Below are positions 11,096 through 26,000 of a stretch of 64,000 nucleotides of DNA, piece by piece; the stretch's first letter is position 1; each line of letters opens with the position of its first letter. Below the pieces are notes generated by a model. That model saw nothing but the letters and a program-made list of their open reading frames with translations, had not been told where the DNA came from and made no database searches. The position numbers and the translations under genes were made by a program. The stretch covers positions 63,049,043-63,113,042 of the forward strand of contig OZ024875.1 of assembly GCA_964017185.1 (NCBI GenBank), read 5' to 3'. Source of the stretch: Rugalucina vietnamica. Lineage: Eukaryota; Mollusca; Bivalvia; Lucinida; Lucinidae.

Positions 11096-14000
11096 GTAAG
11101 GTTACTATGGAAACCCAATACAGGTGATTGGGTGCACTTGAGATGTAACATGACCTAAGCAGTTATTTTGGTATCACATTCCATGCACTGTATGGAAGTG
11201 ACTATAAGTATACAACATAATTATATGAGCTGGTCAGGAAAAAGGGGTTTGCAGTCGGGTCTGAAACAAACAGATCAATTCCAAGAGAAAAAAATGTTTT
11301 TATTCCAAGAGAAAAAAATGTTTTTTGTTTAACCTCACAGTCAAATTGTTCTATATTTGTAGCATAAATGCATTAACTCATATAAGCCTGGCGTCCTTTT
11401 TTTGGGACATAGGCAAACAGAATAGCCCCAGTTGTGATGCCGCGTCCCCGTCTGGGGCTATTCTGTTTGCCAAGAGAAATTTCATCGAATAATGAGATGA
11501 GAAATAAAAAATCACTCCTAACACCCCTAAAAATGAAAGTGGACTCGCCCAATTGATAATGATAAGAGAATCCATTTGTCAAATATGGGTTAATGAAGGC
11601 ACTGATGAGGCACATGATACCCATGAGTGATAGATTAGTGGGTGGGATTATGGCACAGGCACAGTTGATCTGCACATTTTTAGCTCACCTGAGACGAAGG
11701 CTCAAAAGGTGAGCTTATAGGATGGCCATGCTCCGGTGTTCGTCTGTCCGTCTGTCGTCCACAATTTCAAAGATCTTCTCCTTTGAAATTGCTTGGCCAA
11801 TCAAAGCCAAACTTCATGAGGAGCATCCTTAGGAAGGGGGAACGAAAGTTTATATAAATGGTCCTGGTCACATGAACTAGATGGCCGCCATGCCCATATA
11901 TGCTAAAAACCATAAAAAATCTTCTTCTCTGGAACCGGTGGACCGATTTCAACGAAACTTTGTGTGTAGCATTGGGGACTCTGGTCCATCATAGTTTATA
12001 TAAATCATGACCTTGGGTTGACCTTGACCTATTTAACGGCAAGGTCACTTTTGGTTACATAGGCTTTTCAATGAAAAAAAGTGAAAACATTGAACTTTTC
12101 AGGAAGTTTTGTAGCCTGTGACCTGAAAATTGGTAGATACAGACAACATGTTGAGTTAATGAAATGTTGTGAGTATTAAAGGTCAAGGTCATTTCTTGAC
12201 CTTGGCCAAAGGTCATTTACAAATTAAATGTAAAACTTAATTTTCTCAGTAACAGCTCGACCAATCAAAGCCAAATTTTATATGTAGTATCCTTGGGATG
12301 GGGGAAAGTTTTTATAAATAGTCAAGGTCACATGACCAAGATGGCCGCCATGGCTATAAATAGCAAAAACCTTTAAAAATCTTCTTCTCCAGAACCAGAA
12401 GGCCTATGATTTTGAAATCTGGCATGAAGCATCTGGAGGAGGAGCTCTACAAAGTTTATACAAATCATGGCCCTGGGATGACCTTGACCTATCTTATGGC
12501 AAGGTCAACATAGGGCGCCCATGCATTTGAAGATTTTGAATGGGGAAAATTGTCAAACTGTCATTTGAAGGGAAAAACTTTATGGAAATGGGCAAATGGA
12601 CTGAATATTTATGATTCGGAAAATAAATGTACCCCAGGGGCAGGTCTGCCCCCACCCCGGGGCAATATACTTGTATATTACCATAATATTCAAAGATCTT
12701 CTTCTCTGATACCGCTCGGCTGATCAAAGCCAAACTTCGTGTGGAGCATTCTTAGAAAGGGAGAATGAAAGTTTATATGAATGGTCGAGAATGAAAGTTT
12801 ATATGAATGGTCATGGTCACATGATCAAGATGGCCACCATGGCTATAAATAACAAAAACCTTTATAAATCTTCTTATCCAGAACCAGAAGGCCTATGATT
12901 TTGAAACTTGGCATAGGAGCTCTACAATGTGTTTATATATAAATCATGACCTTGGGATGACCTTGACCCATTTTATGGCAAGGCCAACATAGGTTGCCCA
13001 TGCATATGGGGAAAATTATTAAAATGTAATTAAATGGGGGAAAACTTGCTGGGAGTATGCAAATGGACAGAAGAAGTATGTTAATGAAAACAAAAATGTC
13101 CTCAGGGGGTTGTCTGCCTCTGCTACGGGGCTATATACATGCATATGACCAGAATATTCAAACATCTTCTTCTATGAAACCGCTTGGCCAGTCAAGGCCA
13201 AACTTTATGTGGAGCATCGTTAGGAAAGATGAATGAAAGTTAATATAAATGGTTCAGGTCACATGACCAAGATGGCCGCCATGGCTATAAATAGCAAAAA
13301 CCTTATAAATCTTATTTTTCAGAAACGGAAGACCTTTCGCCCCCGCCCATTGGGGCCTAGGAGAAATAGATGGGCTGCTTGTGCCTCCAGGCAAAGCTTC
13401 TAAACTACTGTCCGACCATCTGGTTACTGGTTAACCGCTCATGTCTGAGCCTGCCCAGGAAATGTGGTTTAGTCAAACCATCCATACATATAAGCCTTAT
13501 TGGCTTAGTTGGATGGTTATATTTATGAAGCACTTTTTGAGTGTCATGACATCCTAATGTTGGGTAAAAGTCCCATAAAATGGAGGCAACATCCCGACAT
13601 GACCATTGCTGTTGACTGGGACGTAAAGCATTAATTCAAACAAAATCAAAAGAACAGGAAGACCGATGGTTTTGAAACTTTGCCTGAAGCATCAGTGAAT
13701 GGAACTCTACAAAGTTTGTATAAATCATGACCCTGGGGTGACCTTGACCTATTTTATGGCATGTCACCTTAGGTCGCATATCCCAGGTCTCAGGTGAGCG
13801 TTTATAGGACCATTGGTCCTCTGGTTTGTAGTGTGTGCAAGTTTTCTTAGTTCAGATTTATTCACATGTATACTGCAGTTAGCTATTGAGATGACATTCA
13901 TCTGAATTGATTTCAGATATTAAACTGCTTTTAATTACCTTGAGAAAGAGAATTTCTTTTCTTGTCTGCTTTGATATTTTATGCCCAATGCACCCTGATC

Positions 14001-17000
14001 ATGCATTTTGCAGAAACTGTCATGTTTTTGTAAACTATTTATGCAGTTTCCATAGATGATTTGAGCTTGTGCGTGAGACAACCAACAATTTGGGTTCCGA
14101 CCAGGTCCGACACAAACCAGGCTGTACAGTCACAGAAGATGGTTAGAGGCTGGAAATTTTGGATTTAGAAAGTATAGCAATTGTACTATCCCTGCTGCAA
14201 AAACAAAGGCGCTGATCAGCTTAGCAGTAAGCTGATCTGCGTCTTTAATTTTGCCTATGCAGATTGTTGGTTTTCCCGTGGGGTGGCTCATTTTGTACAG
14301 CTTCAGTTATTCTTGTTTTATGTTGATTCTTACATGCAGTATATGACTGGTTGTTTTAAATAGCAACCAATCTAACCTACTAATTAACTGTTTAGCCATC
14401 TTAAGATAAAGAAATAAAAGGAATTGCTTCTGTTTTAAAGGCATTTTAGTACATGTACTATAGGAATGATGTTTTTTCATCCTAATGATAAGGACCTTAT
14501 GTTTGTCTCTTTATAGCCAATTTTATTAGACATCATCAGAACATAAAATCCAAAATCACTAATTAAATCATGTACATGACAGCTTTTTGTGATTTTAAAG
14601 CTTGGCAAAGTAGACAACTATTAGATGTTAATCTGCTTTGCTCTTGGAAATTGGTGGCTCAAATTGGTAGAGCATTGGATTATGGATGAACAGGTCTTTG
14701 GTTTAAATCTGTTGTGCTGTGTCCTTGAGCATAACAGAAAGTACCCAAAACGGCCAAAAGCAGTGGTCTCCCAAATATGATTGAGAAATTCTAGACTGTG
14801 GTGTTCAAACAGAAGGAGAGTATATCATTTAGCTGTTCACTGTATCACATGAAGAAAAGTAAGTTGCTTTTTCTCCAGAAAATGAAACAGGTGTGCAACA
14901 AACCATACAAGAAGAAGGTAAAATAATGGTTTGGTTAATTTTATAATATCATTGAAGGTCACAGGAAATGTTCTAGAGTAGATGTAAAGAAAAAAATGCT
15001 CTTTGTTTGTTTGTCTGAATAGATACTTAAAAGTCCCAGTCAACAGCTATGGTCATGTTGGGACGTTGTCTCCATTTTATGGGACTTTTACCCAAAATGA
15101 GGATGCCATGACATCCAAGAAGTGGTTCAAATATAACCATCCAACTAAGCTGTTCTGACATTCGAATTGCAAATGCTCTGGCATTAGCCAATGCTTGTCT
15201 CAGTTTAAGAAATGGATAATATTAAATGAGCAGAAATTCTTACGTATAACATGTGCAAAAATTTGAAATGAAATGCACAAAACTTTCAAAGAAACAGACA
15301 TATTTTATTACTATATTTTTATGTTCATTTCCTGTGACTGAAAGTTTGAGCTGAAGATCATCCCTAAAATATCCTTCCCATGTTTATCTACCATCCTTGG
15401 TTTTGGGCTTCAATATACATAATATGTGACATAATAAGGGTGTAGGCATTATTACAAAGAAGTTAGGTTATTTTAGATGCTATCTTCCTTAATACCGATA
15501 CTTCTATGTTTATAATAAGAAAGTTTTATTGCATTGATAGATACATCCTTATTATGCCATTTAATTAATTCGTCATGCAATTAATAGCATGGCTTTGACT
15601 TATCAGAGCTTTAATGCATACCACCCATTAAACATTTATTCAGAAAGATTTTGCAAAGATAATACATGAATATCACTACTCTATTTGGCTAACACATAAC
15701 AATACCAAACTTTTCCCTGCTTATGATATTTAATCTCTCTCATGGCACTGGAATTTGCATAGCAACTAAAAAGACTCATTTTCACTCTCATAGGATCTTA
15801 TTGGACATTTTTCTTTGGTAAAACATCAGCACTCAGGTGAGCTGTGTAGGACCATTCAGTCCTCTGTGCAATTTTAAGAGCTCCTGCCACAATATTGATC
15901 AGTTAGGATGATTATCACTTGGAAGCTCTTTGTAGTCAATATTATTATCACTCCACCACTGGAGGGTTTGAAACTTAATCTGCTTGTATAAAATCTTGAA
16001 AATTATTAACCCTGAATAAATGCATGGATATGACATTTGAAGACATATTAAAATTTGCATGTGGTGTTGAATTTCTCTATTTTATGTAATTATTTATTCA
16101 ACTTATTGATGTATACTGGTAAAATAATCCTTCCAGTCTGTATAATAAGGCAAGCATGGTAGCCTCGTGGTAGAGTACATGACTCTGGAGCCAGAGATCC
16201 TGGGGTCTGTGCCTACCTGTCCTTGAGCAAAACTCCTAGATTCCAAGGGTAAAGGTTGAGTACCCAAGAAGCGTTAAGCCCCGTAGACAAAAATTCCTTG
16301 TTGACTGGGACTAAGCCATAACTAAACCAAAATTGTAGATCCAGAACAAGCACAATATGTTTGCAAGTCTGATCAGAGTCCATAGTGTAAACTTGCAAAA
16401 GTTATCTGCAGACAACTCTGGCATTGAAAGTGTTAAATCACATAGATTAATATTCCTTAAAATGCTAATTTTGTAATGTTGAACTTAAAATTTTGCCCTT
16501 TTGAAAGTCATGAAAAAAAAGATATAAGCTAACTTCAAGGTCTGCCATAGATATGCTTTATATATTGCTTGATTAGGATTTAATTCATGGTTTCAAAATA
16601 TTATTAAAGGATTTACTGACTGGTTTTGCTTAATATTATATATGATGAAGTCCATAATGGATATGACTTTGAAGTTCTTAACATTTTGTAAATTTTGAAG
16701 GAGGATTTGTTATTAACTAGATGTTGGATATAAATTATTCTAAAAAAAGTTAAAATTATTTTTCTATTGCACAAAATGTTCATATACATTCTAGGGATTT
16801 TGAATTATCTGCTTGATGCTAATCTACACCTGTGTCCAATGTTTTCGCATAATTATGAGATTTTCCATTTTACTTGGCATGCAACATATTTTCTTATGCC
16901 GTGCTTGTTGTTATGGTGCAGTAAATTATTAAACCTTGATTTATATTCCAATGCTCTTTTATTAAATCAACAATTTTAAAATTCTGTTCTACTTTAAGGT

Positions 17001-20000
17001 TAATGATTTTTTCTTTTTATGCTAAGTGGAAAAGAGAATGTAAATAGATATATGAGCTGCAATATGAGAAAATCTTAAAACTAGAAAATTCAAAGTTTAA
17101 GATAATAGATCTGTTTCATCCTGTGCCATTGGTAATAATGGAGCCACCTCGTGGGAAAACCAACAATGTGGTTTCCGAACAGGTCCGACACAAACCCGCC
17201 TGTAGAGTCACAGAAGATGGCTAGAGGCTGGAAATTTTGGATTTAGAAAGTAAAGCAATTGTACTATCCATGTTGCGAAAACAAAGGCGCTGATCAGCTT
17301 CGCAGTTACTGCGAAGCTGATCTGCGCCTTTGTTTTCGCCTATGCAGATTGTTGGTTTTCTCATGAGCCAGCTCAATGGCTGATAGTCTTTGAAATATTT
17401 CTGCATGGTTCAAGCATGTTTTCTCATCATGTGAATTATATGAGTCATGTCATGATAAAACTGGATTTTTGCCTATGCCAAAACGCAGATCAGCTTCGCA
17501 GTAACTGGGAAGCTGATCAGCGCCTTTGTTTTTGCTTCTTCATTTCTACTTATATCCAAAATTTCAAGCTTTTAGCCATCTTCTGTGACTGTACAGGCCA
17601 GTTTGTGTCGGACCTAGTCGGAAACCCCGAAGACCAGACTTCTTGTGTCGCACCTCATATGTATATGGGCTACATCACAAGAGCTCTTGCTCTTTGCAGC
17701 TGATCCGTGCCTTCACTGCATAGACACTGCAACCCTTTTGCTTCTCACATGTAAAGTTTGAGCCTCTAGCTTTCTTCTGTACATGCTGGTTTTTGTTTAG
17801 ACTTGCCAAGAAGACATGCTTCCTCATGCTGTGACTCCTGTGTCAGTCTATCAATGCCATAAATGGAATAAAAGCAAAAACAGTTTCACATTTAGAATGA
17901 TAATGGCCACATACAAATGCTAACTTAAATTGGGTGGTTTTTAAAGGTTGAATTACATATTCTAGTGCAAGAAAATAGAAAAAAGAAAAAAAAAAAAAAA
18001 CGATCATGGATTTTAACAATTCAAATAATTACCTAACAGCAGTTAGAAACTATAATTTGTCACGAGATACAGTGACATACAAACGTAGAAAAAGATCAAA
18101 ATCTTCAAGGAGTGCAAGCAGGAAAGGATCATGTAAAAGCACTTTTTACAATGCTGGTAAGAATTTTTAAAAAACACTTTTTTTTTCATTTGATTATTTT
18201 TGTTTAAGTTTCATTGAGTTTAAATTAGAATTGTAAATGATGTAGCTTTTCAGGTTATGCTTTAAGTACATAATGGGACAAGGTGAGAATCATTTTACCT
18301 AACTTTACACAATAATTTATTATATATGATTTCATCAGTGTTGGTTGTTTTCAGTTGCATTGGTTTTCTCTTGATAACTGGTAACTGTTTATGTTGGCCC
18401 AGTTGACAAGTTTTGTATTCATGTTCCAGATGACATCGACTCCACTTCCACCCTGTCTCGCAGTAAGACGATGCCATCTCTCATGCGGCCTAAACTCACT
18501 AGGAAAATAACAAATTTGGGCAACTCGGACCGCTTGAAGAATGCTAAAGAACTCGCTGAAAAGGCAACCAAGGTTGGTTGTATGAAAAATTAGGTAAAAA
18601 GGTTGTGTATGATTTATTCAAAGTATGCAGGTCAAACAATATACGGTCATGCATAATTCATGTTTGTCTAGATGAGTTTAAACAAAGTTCCATTCTATTT
18701 ATGAGTTGCTCGGTATGTCACAGAGGTGGAAAAAGAACCAACGGAGACTTCAACCCAGGGTCTCTTGCTTAGGGTGCGAGCACTCTACCACCAAGCTATC
18801 GAGCAACATGTTGACGGGTTACATTTTCCCACTTCTTAATTAGATTCATCTCAGAATCTGCTTGGAACCATGCCGGAACCAACGAGACAGTCTCTTTCAG
18901 GTTGCTGCTTGCAGCCTGACCAACGACCCCACTAAGCCACCAAATGTCACAAGGGCGGAAAGAGAATGTGGCTCGGTCGACCGGCCACACTCGTCAATGG
19001 TTTGGCTCGGTAGCTCAGTGGTAAGGTGCTTGCATGGTAAGCGAGAGACCCTGGGTTTGAGTCCCGGTTAGACCACATTCTTTTTCTGCCCCTACCGGTA
19101 ACTGGCATTTTGCAAATGCAAATCCTTTTAGCTGTTTTTAGTTGATCTATATGTTTTCCCACTTGCAAAATGCTGGTTTTCTCATGACGTGACTTGTCTC
19201 AGTGATACCAACACAAGTACTCTAATGCATTTAACTGATACCTTACATGGCATGTGTTTGGTTGGTTTGAAATGAGCCGCATCGTGAGAAAACCGGATTT
19301 TTGCCTAGGCGAAAACAAAGGCGCAGATCAGCTTCGCGGTAACCGCGAAGCTGATCAGCGCCTTTGTTTTCGCTACTCGGATAGTACAATTCCTCTTCTA
19401 CTTAAATCCGAAATTTCAAGCTTCTAGCTCTTTTCTGAGCTTGTACAGGCCGGTTTGTGTCGGACCTGGTCGGAAACCCCGAAGACCGGTTTTCTCGCGT
19501 CGAGGCTCAAATATTGATGACAGCAAGCTCAAGCTCAGATGTCTGTGTCTTATTCTTGACTATATTTGTGTGAGTGCCTATTAATATAAAAAGTTTTACC
19601 TATCAATGCATATTTATATAAAAAAGTTTTACCTATCAACAACTTTTGGATGCCCCCCCCCTCCTCTATCCCCCTCTGCCTTCTGGGAAAATGGGGGACT
19701 TAACTTTTCATTGCCTTTGTATACACCCAACCATATGGGAAGAACATGCTACTGCATGTACCTAGTTTTTAGGATAACGATCCATATTCTCAGTACTTCC
19801 TTGCAAACTTTGGGCAATGGAAATCATCATCTTACCCTGTGTTCGGATTTGGCAGTGATAATAAATGACCAATGCAGAAATTTTTTTTTTTGGTTTTGTA
19901 GCTGAAGAAAGTGTTCACAATACAAGGTGGCTACTCCGCAGTGAGGCATAGTCTTCGAAAACGAGGTTGGGTAGAGAAATTCTATAGGATACCAGGACCG

Positions 20001-23000
20001 CCAAAGAAATCGTCAAGAAAAAAACAGAGGGGTGCAGAAGATGATGATGACGACGATGATGATGATGATGACGACGATGATGATGATGGTGACGATAGCG
20101 ATAGTAAGTAAATTGAGCCTGGTTGGTTGCTTTTGAGAGCACCGTAGCTTGGTGGTAAAGCGTATGACGTGAGCAAAAGGTCTATGGTTGGAAATCTTAT
20201 GCTGCTGTGATAGGTCCTTAAGCAAGACATTTTATGCACCCCAAACTGGCAAAGTACACAACATGATGAAAAAAAATGATTATCGGGAAATTTAGCAATA
20301 ATCCTTGTTGTCAGAAAAAAAAAGCTCAACCTAGCTTAAAACAAAATTCCTGCAAATTAAAAATATTAGATTGCAATAAGAACCACCTCTTTGCTGTGAA
20401 GTGGTTATTCACATGTAGCAACATTTGAACTTTTTATTAGAGATTGTCATTATTGTTAACTCATATAAACCTGGCACACTTTTTATGGGACATAGGCAAA
20501 TGGTATAGCTCTAGAAGTGAAGGCCAAAATGGGGCGTCCTATCTGTTTGCTTAGAGGATTTTTAAAGAAAAATGAGATAAAAATATAAAATCACTCCTGG
20601 AGCCCCTAAAAATTGAAGTGAAATCACCCAAATGATAGCGATGGCAAAGTCTATTTGTCGTAAATGGATTAATTTTCTTTTTTGTAGATGACCAACCCAA
20701 AGTTCCTCCCTGGGAAGAAGACGATGGAATCTATGGTATTATGGTAGGTCACAATTTTTTTTTATTTAAAGATGGAAGAATTTTTAAGACAGTTATCGTA
20801 CATCAAAGGAACTTTACAAAATGACACTATCTGTATCAGAATTATCTTAATTGTTATTTATTGGCTAAATGAGTAAAATTCAAAGGAACTTTTTATGGAG
20901 AACTGTCCTTGATAGGATTAATTCTTTAAAATTTGTTCACTGTACACATAGATTTATGTTGTTGGAAATAAATTTAAGATAAAAAAAGCACTAAAAACAC
21001 AAAACTTCATCTTTAAAAAAAAAAAAAAAATGATATGTAGCTAATTTTCTGTCACATTTCAGTCTCGTTTGGTGCGTAACGTGAACCCAACTTTCATCTG
21101 GGTACTGAAGCGTGATGTGATTGATTACCGATTTCTTACCAAAGATCAAATGGTCAACCACTATTGTAAGGCTGGATCCTTTACCACTAAGGTATGATAC
21201 CCTGCACACTTTAACTTTCGAGGCTACCTCTAACACTTAGATTACGCAGATACCTCACACACTTTGATGTTGTGCTTTTTCTGAAACGGTCAGCCACTAT
21301 GCAATTTCACACAATTTGAATCCCTTTATTTCTTACACTTTTAGTTGCCATGCCAAGATAACTTGGCATGTGATGATTTTCAGAGAGCACTGTAGCCTAG
21401 TCGTAGAGTATAGGACTGAGAGAGAGGCTCTGGTTCCTTACTTACCTAAGCTGTAGAGTGTCTTTAAGCAAGACACTTTAAACTCCCCATAGTACTGTTT
21501 ATTTCTCAGGAAACTCAGGTTTTGTCCAGACATGACTGAAACATTGTTGACTGTTGTGTTGAAGCGCAAAACAAAGTAAGGTTAGGACCTTCACAACTTA
21601 GGTATGATACCTTTCACACTTGTATTACTAAGCTACCTCATATTGTTTGAATTTCTGTTTCCTCACAGTTACAGTGTTTGGTGAATTGATATTGAAATCT
21701 CTTCCATCAGGTTGGTCTGTGTGTAAACATGCGACAAGTTCCATGGTTTGATGAAGCCAATCCAGATGAGTTCTACCCGAGATGTTACAGACTCAGCCAT
21801 GAGGAGGAGAAGGCTGCATTTATTGGTAGGTTTAGACCATTCCGATTTTCTTGAAGAACAAAGGCCAGTGTGTAAATGCTAGTCAAGGAAGCTAGGACAG
21901 AATTTTAATTTCCCTTCAAACCAGTAAGTGATATGCTGTAATATTTGATTATTTGCTCATAATATTCTGTTGAACTGTAGCACCAAATAAAAAGATAGAC
22001 AGAACAAGCAGTCTTGACCAGAAATTGCAAAAAATGACAGATTTACCCATACGCAAGTCTGTGTCGAGAGACTTTGGCTAATGTGTGGCAAGGGCTTCAA
22101 GAACTAAATGCTCATGTTCTACTAATACTCAAAATTTTGAAATGCAATTTTTTGTCTGCAGTCTAGCTGGAATTTCATCTTTACTGCTGTAATTCAAACA
22201 AGGCTGCCTATGAAAATTATGTGTTTCCAGATGATTTCCGCCTCACTGCCTGCGTGTGTATTCTCAAAGCCGTCACCAACATGTACATGGAGGGGGGAGA
22301 GTGTAATGAGGAGCGACGTGAGAAGGAAGATAACTCTTCCGAGAAGACAGACCCAGAAAAAGCGGAGCCGGAGATCCCATTCGTTTGTACAAATCCGGAA
22401 TGTACGAGGTCAAGACCTAATGACGAGGGGGAGAATATTTGTATGCATGTGAAATTGAAACGAGAAGAAGAGCAGAGGAAGAAGTTGAATAGGGAGAAGT
22501 CTCTGTTACCCACAGGTAGGAGATTTTTACGAATTTCCACAGTTTATTTAACACCCCTTAAAGCAGTGCAATACAAATTTCCATATCTGTGCTGTATGTA
22601 GTCAGTGAAGGTAAATTATGAAACTAGCTCATGAAGGGGGCACTCTATGAACAACCATGCCTGTTTGGTTGACAGCATTAATATTACCATATATCTTTGT
22701 CTCAGTCTAAAATTCGGATGTTTGGTCAATCAGTTTTACATGTAACTGACCAGATAGACAGCACAGACAGGAATAAGAGGATTGCTACTGCGGTTAAATG
22801 TTAGAAATTCTTTACTTTTAGAAAATATATAAAGCTATGTATTTGTAAATATTTACACCTAGGGCTAGCTGCTAGCCCTTTTTATTATTAGTTGATAACC
22901 ACATAACCACTTATTATCCAACTGTGATGACTTTGTGCCACTTTCTGACTCTGGAAGCCATTCATAACATGAAGTGAAACTCTTTGAGTCTACAGTCACC

Positions 23001-26000
23001 TAGACACACACACCAACCTATTTCAAAAACACTATCTGGACACCTTTAAGATGTATGTGTATTATTTGCACACATATTGTTATAAAATATACACCTTTTT
23101 TCAACATATGTGTACACTGTTATCCATGTTATTAAAATTCACATTTTCTAAGCAACTTTACCTTATAATTATATTAGCCTGTGCTGTGCATGAGAAAACC
23201 AACAATTTGGGTTTTCGACCAGGTCCGACACAAATCTGCCTGTACAATCTTAGGAGCAGGCTAGAACCTTGGAATTTCAGATTTAAGAGGAAGAGGTATT
23301 GCACTATCTATGGAGCGAAAACAAAGGCATGCAGTTACTGCACGGCTGATCTGCTGCTTTTTTTTTAGCAGATTGTTGGTTTTCTTATGCAGCCGCTCAT
23401 ATTCTAGAAAATCACACTTTTGGCTAAAAATGGTTCAATGAATGCACTCATATCTTTACAAAGATGATGAAAACGCATCTGAAAATACTGCTGAAAGCAA
23501 TGCTGAAAACATGAATGCTGAAAACCCCACCGAAAGCAATACCACTAGTGGTGAGAGTGGTGATAATGGTGGTAATGATAATGATGATAATAGTGAGACT
23601 GAATTAGATGAAAATGGCGGTAAGTATTGAGCACCTGTATGTGGTGTAGATCTAGCATTGCATGCAAAGTGTAGAGCACCTGGTATATTGTAAGGGGTTG
23701 GAATGTATTTGGTTTTAACGGTCAGTGTTTAGTGTTTGTTCACTATTTTTTTTTATGCATTGTACAAAAATGACCCTCTGAAAGATTTAGAGTATATACA
23801 TGGCCTTTGTGAAGTGCCTTTAATAGTTGCAGCGGAAGCATGGGTAATTCATGGAATACTGCAACCTGCAGTTTTTGTTGACACCCCTCATTTAAGAAAA
23901 AAAAAAATAATGTAGACGATGAACAAAGTTTGGTCTCTTCTGAGATGCCTTTTAGACATCTATCAGACATAGCAGCTTAAATTTGTAAACAAATTAGGTT
24001 TTATAAAAAACAACAACAAATTTTTAAATGACCTTTAAAATCAAATATATTGCCAACCCTGTCAAGAGCACCTGCTGAGTGGTGTAGATCTAGAATAGCA
24101 GCAATATTGTGTAAAAACAGGAATAACAGAACATAAGTGAAGCGGTAAAGACTGATAAGAGCTAGTGGTTCAAAAATTCATTAATTGCAATAATTGAATG
24201 AAATGTATATTTATTAAAAAAGGTTTACCTTATAGAAAACATACTACAACAAACCACCAGGCTTCTTTTTGAAAGTTTTTTTTTTTTTTAAACAAAAGCA
24301 GGCACACATTTTCTTAAAAATAAAAAAAAAATCAAAGAATAATTTATTGTATAAAGAAATGTTTTACATTTTGAAGTAACCATTTTTGCCAGAAAGCCTC
24401 TAAAAGGGCTGGTAACTTCTCTCACCACCCCTTCTACAGAATTACAAAGTTAGCATTGTGTTGGTGGGCATGTTTGACATTCTATGCTGCATGTTTGTTT
24501 TTGTGTTTTTATCTTGTACTGGAATTTTCACTCTATTCTTTGTTTCTGTTTGCTTAGTGGTAGGCTTTTGGCAGTTCTGTTTATTCTATACAGGTGCATT
24601 TTTTTTCAAATACATAGATAAGGCTGTTATATCTGATTCATTGCTTGTTTAAAATTTGGGTATGTCTTTATTAGATTTACATGTATATGAACAGTATTGG
24701 AGGATAGCCTGCTCCTTAGACGATCAACTCTTTGATTGCTTACTGTTGCTTCTAGTGCTTGTATATACCCCAAAAATGTTCCAAATTAATCAAGCCCTTT
24801 TTGTAGTATTCATCTTCAACACATTAAATTTTGTACTCAAATTGTGCATGTCTTTGTAAAGAAGTAGTACACATGTACCAGTTTATTTAGCTTCTGCATG
24901 CATAACAAAAAGAGAGATATTATTTTTGAGGATATAAACAATGTAACTTGTACTTAATAGCATATCAATGTTACTTAGTATCATAATTATGCACCAGTCA
25001 GTGGAAACCCTTGGGTCCGGGGATTGCAGGGGCATTGTTTAGCTTAACTGCAGTGCTTTAACTTCAGCATATTTCGTCCAGGTAGTGGAAAAGCTAGGAA
25101 TAGCCCTCGCTTTTTAACACTCCCCTTGGGACCTAGCGAATGTCGATGAAAAATCATTTTTGATTGCTATTATTGCATAAATTCTACACAAACAAAAGAA
25201 ATATGATGCACTATATTTTACAGCCTCTTCACATTTTCATATGCGTAAAAGCTCGTTCCGGGCAGACTTCAGTTACTCATTTTTAGCAACAAGTATAAGT
25301 AACTGGGGTGTTTTAAAAGCATGTGCGCACGTGCCACATTAATACATTTTTTTCTTGGTTAATATATGCCTGTTAATACGGCTATTTATGCAATAAATGT
25401 TATTACACTTTGAGCTGGAATGGGCATTTTTGTTGCTGGTAGCATGTCCAGAATTGAAGGGGGCCCGGCGATTGATCCTTGCATCTTGCATATTCTTTCA
25501 TGAAGATTATGAAAAATATTTTTACAAATTAACATGCTTTTCTGCTGAGTCAAGAAAACCAGTTGTCAGTTACTTGTGAAATAAGCTGCATGCAGTACTT
25601 ACTGGAAATCAAGGGATACTTGTGCAGGAACAGATTTGGGGTTTTGTTGTGGCCCTTCAACACAGATTGGACCTTTTTATATGATGGTAATAAAACTACA
25701 GTAGTGTCGAGAGGAAGGTAACAGTAAGTGCACTTGGTGTGCACGATTAAGTGTACTTTACTTGGAATGTTTGATAGTGGTTAGTACACTTACTAGTGCT
25801 CTCCATGTGCATGAGGGTGTTACCTTTCCTCTTAACAAGTTAATATGACTGCAATCTTTTTCTAGTAGCCACATGGTTTACTGTGTGCATTTTGCAAGAG
25901 ATGGTAGTTCCATGTGTGTTTTGCACAAGTAGTGTATCATGCACTTTGGTAGAATTAGAGAGGCAAAGAAACTAAACTGTTTATGTTACTTGGGGTCAGA

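Noticed and set aside
19004..19085. A functional tRNA gene
   Set aside because: D-side spacing and a wobble-heavy acceptor stem argue for a SINE head.
24458..24859. Two hydrophobic frames resembling membrane proteins
   Set aside because: T-rich intron sequence read in a Phe/Leu/Val frame; no splice or homology support.
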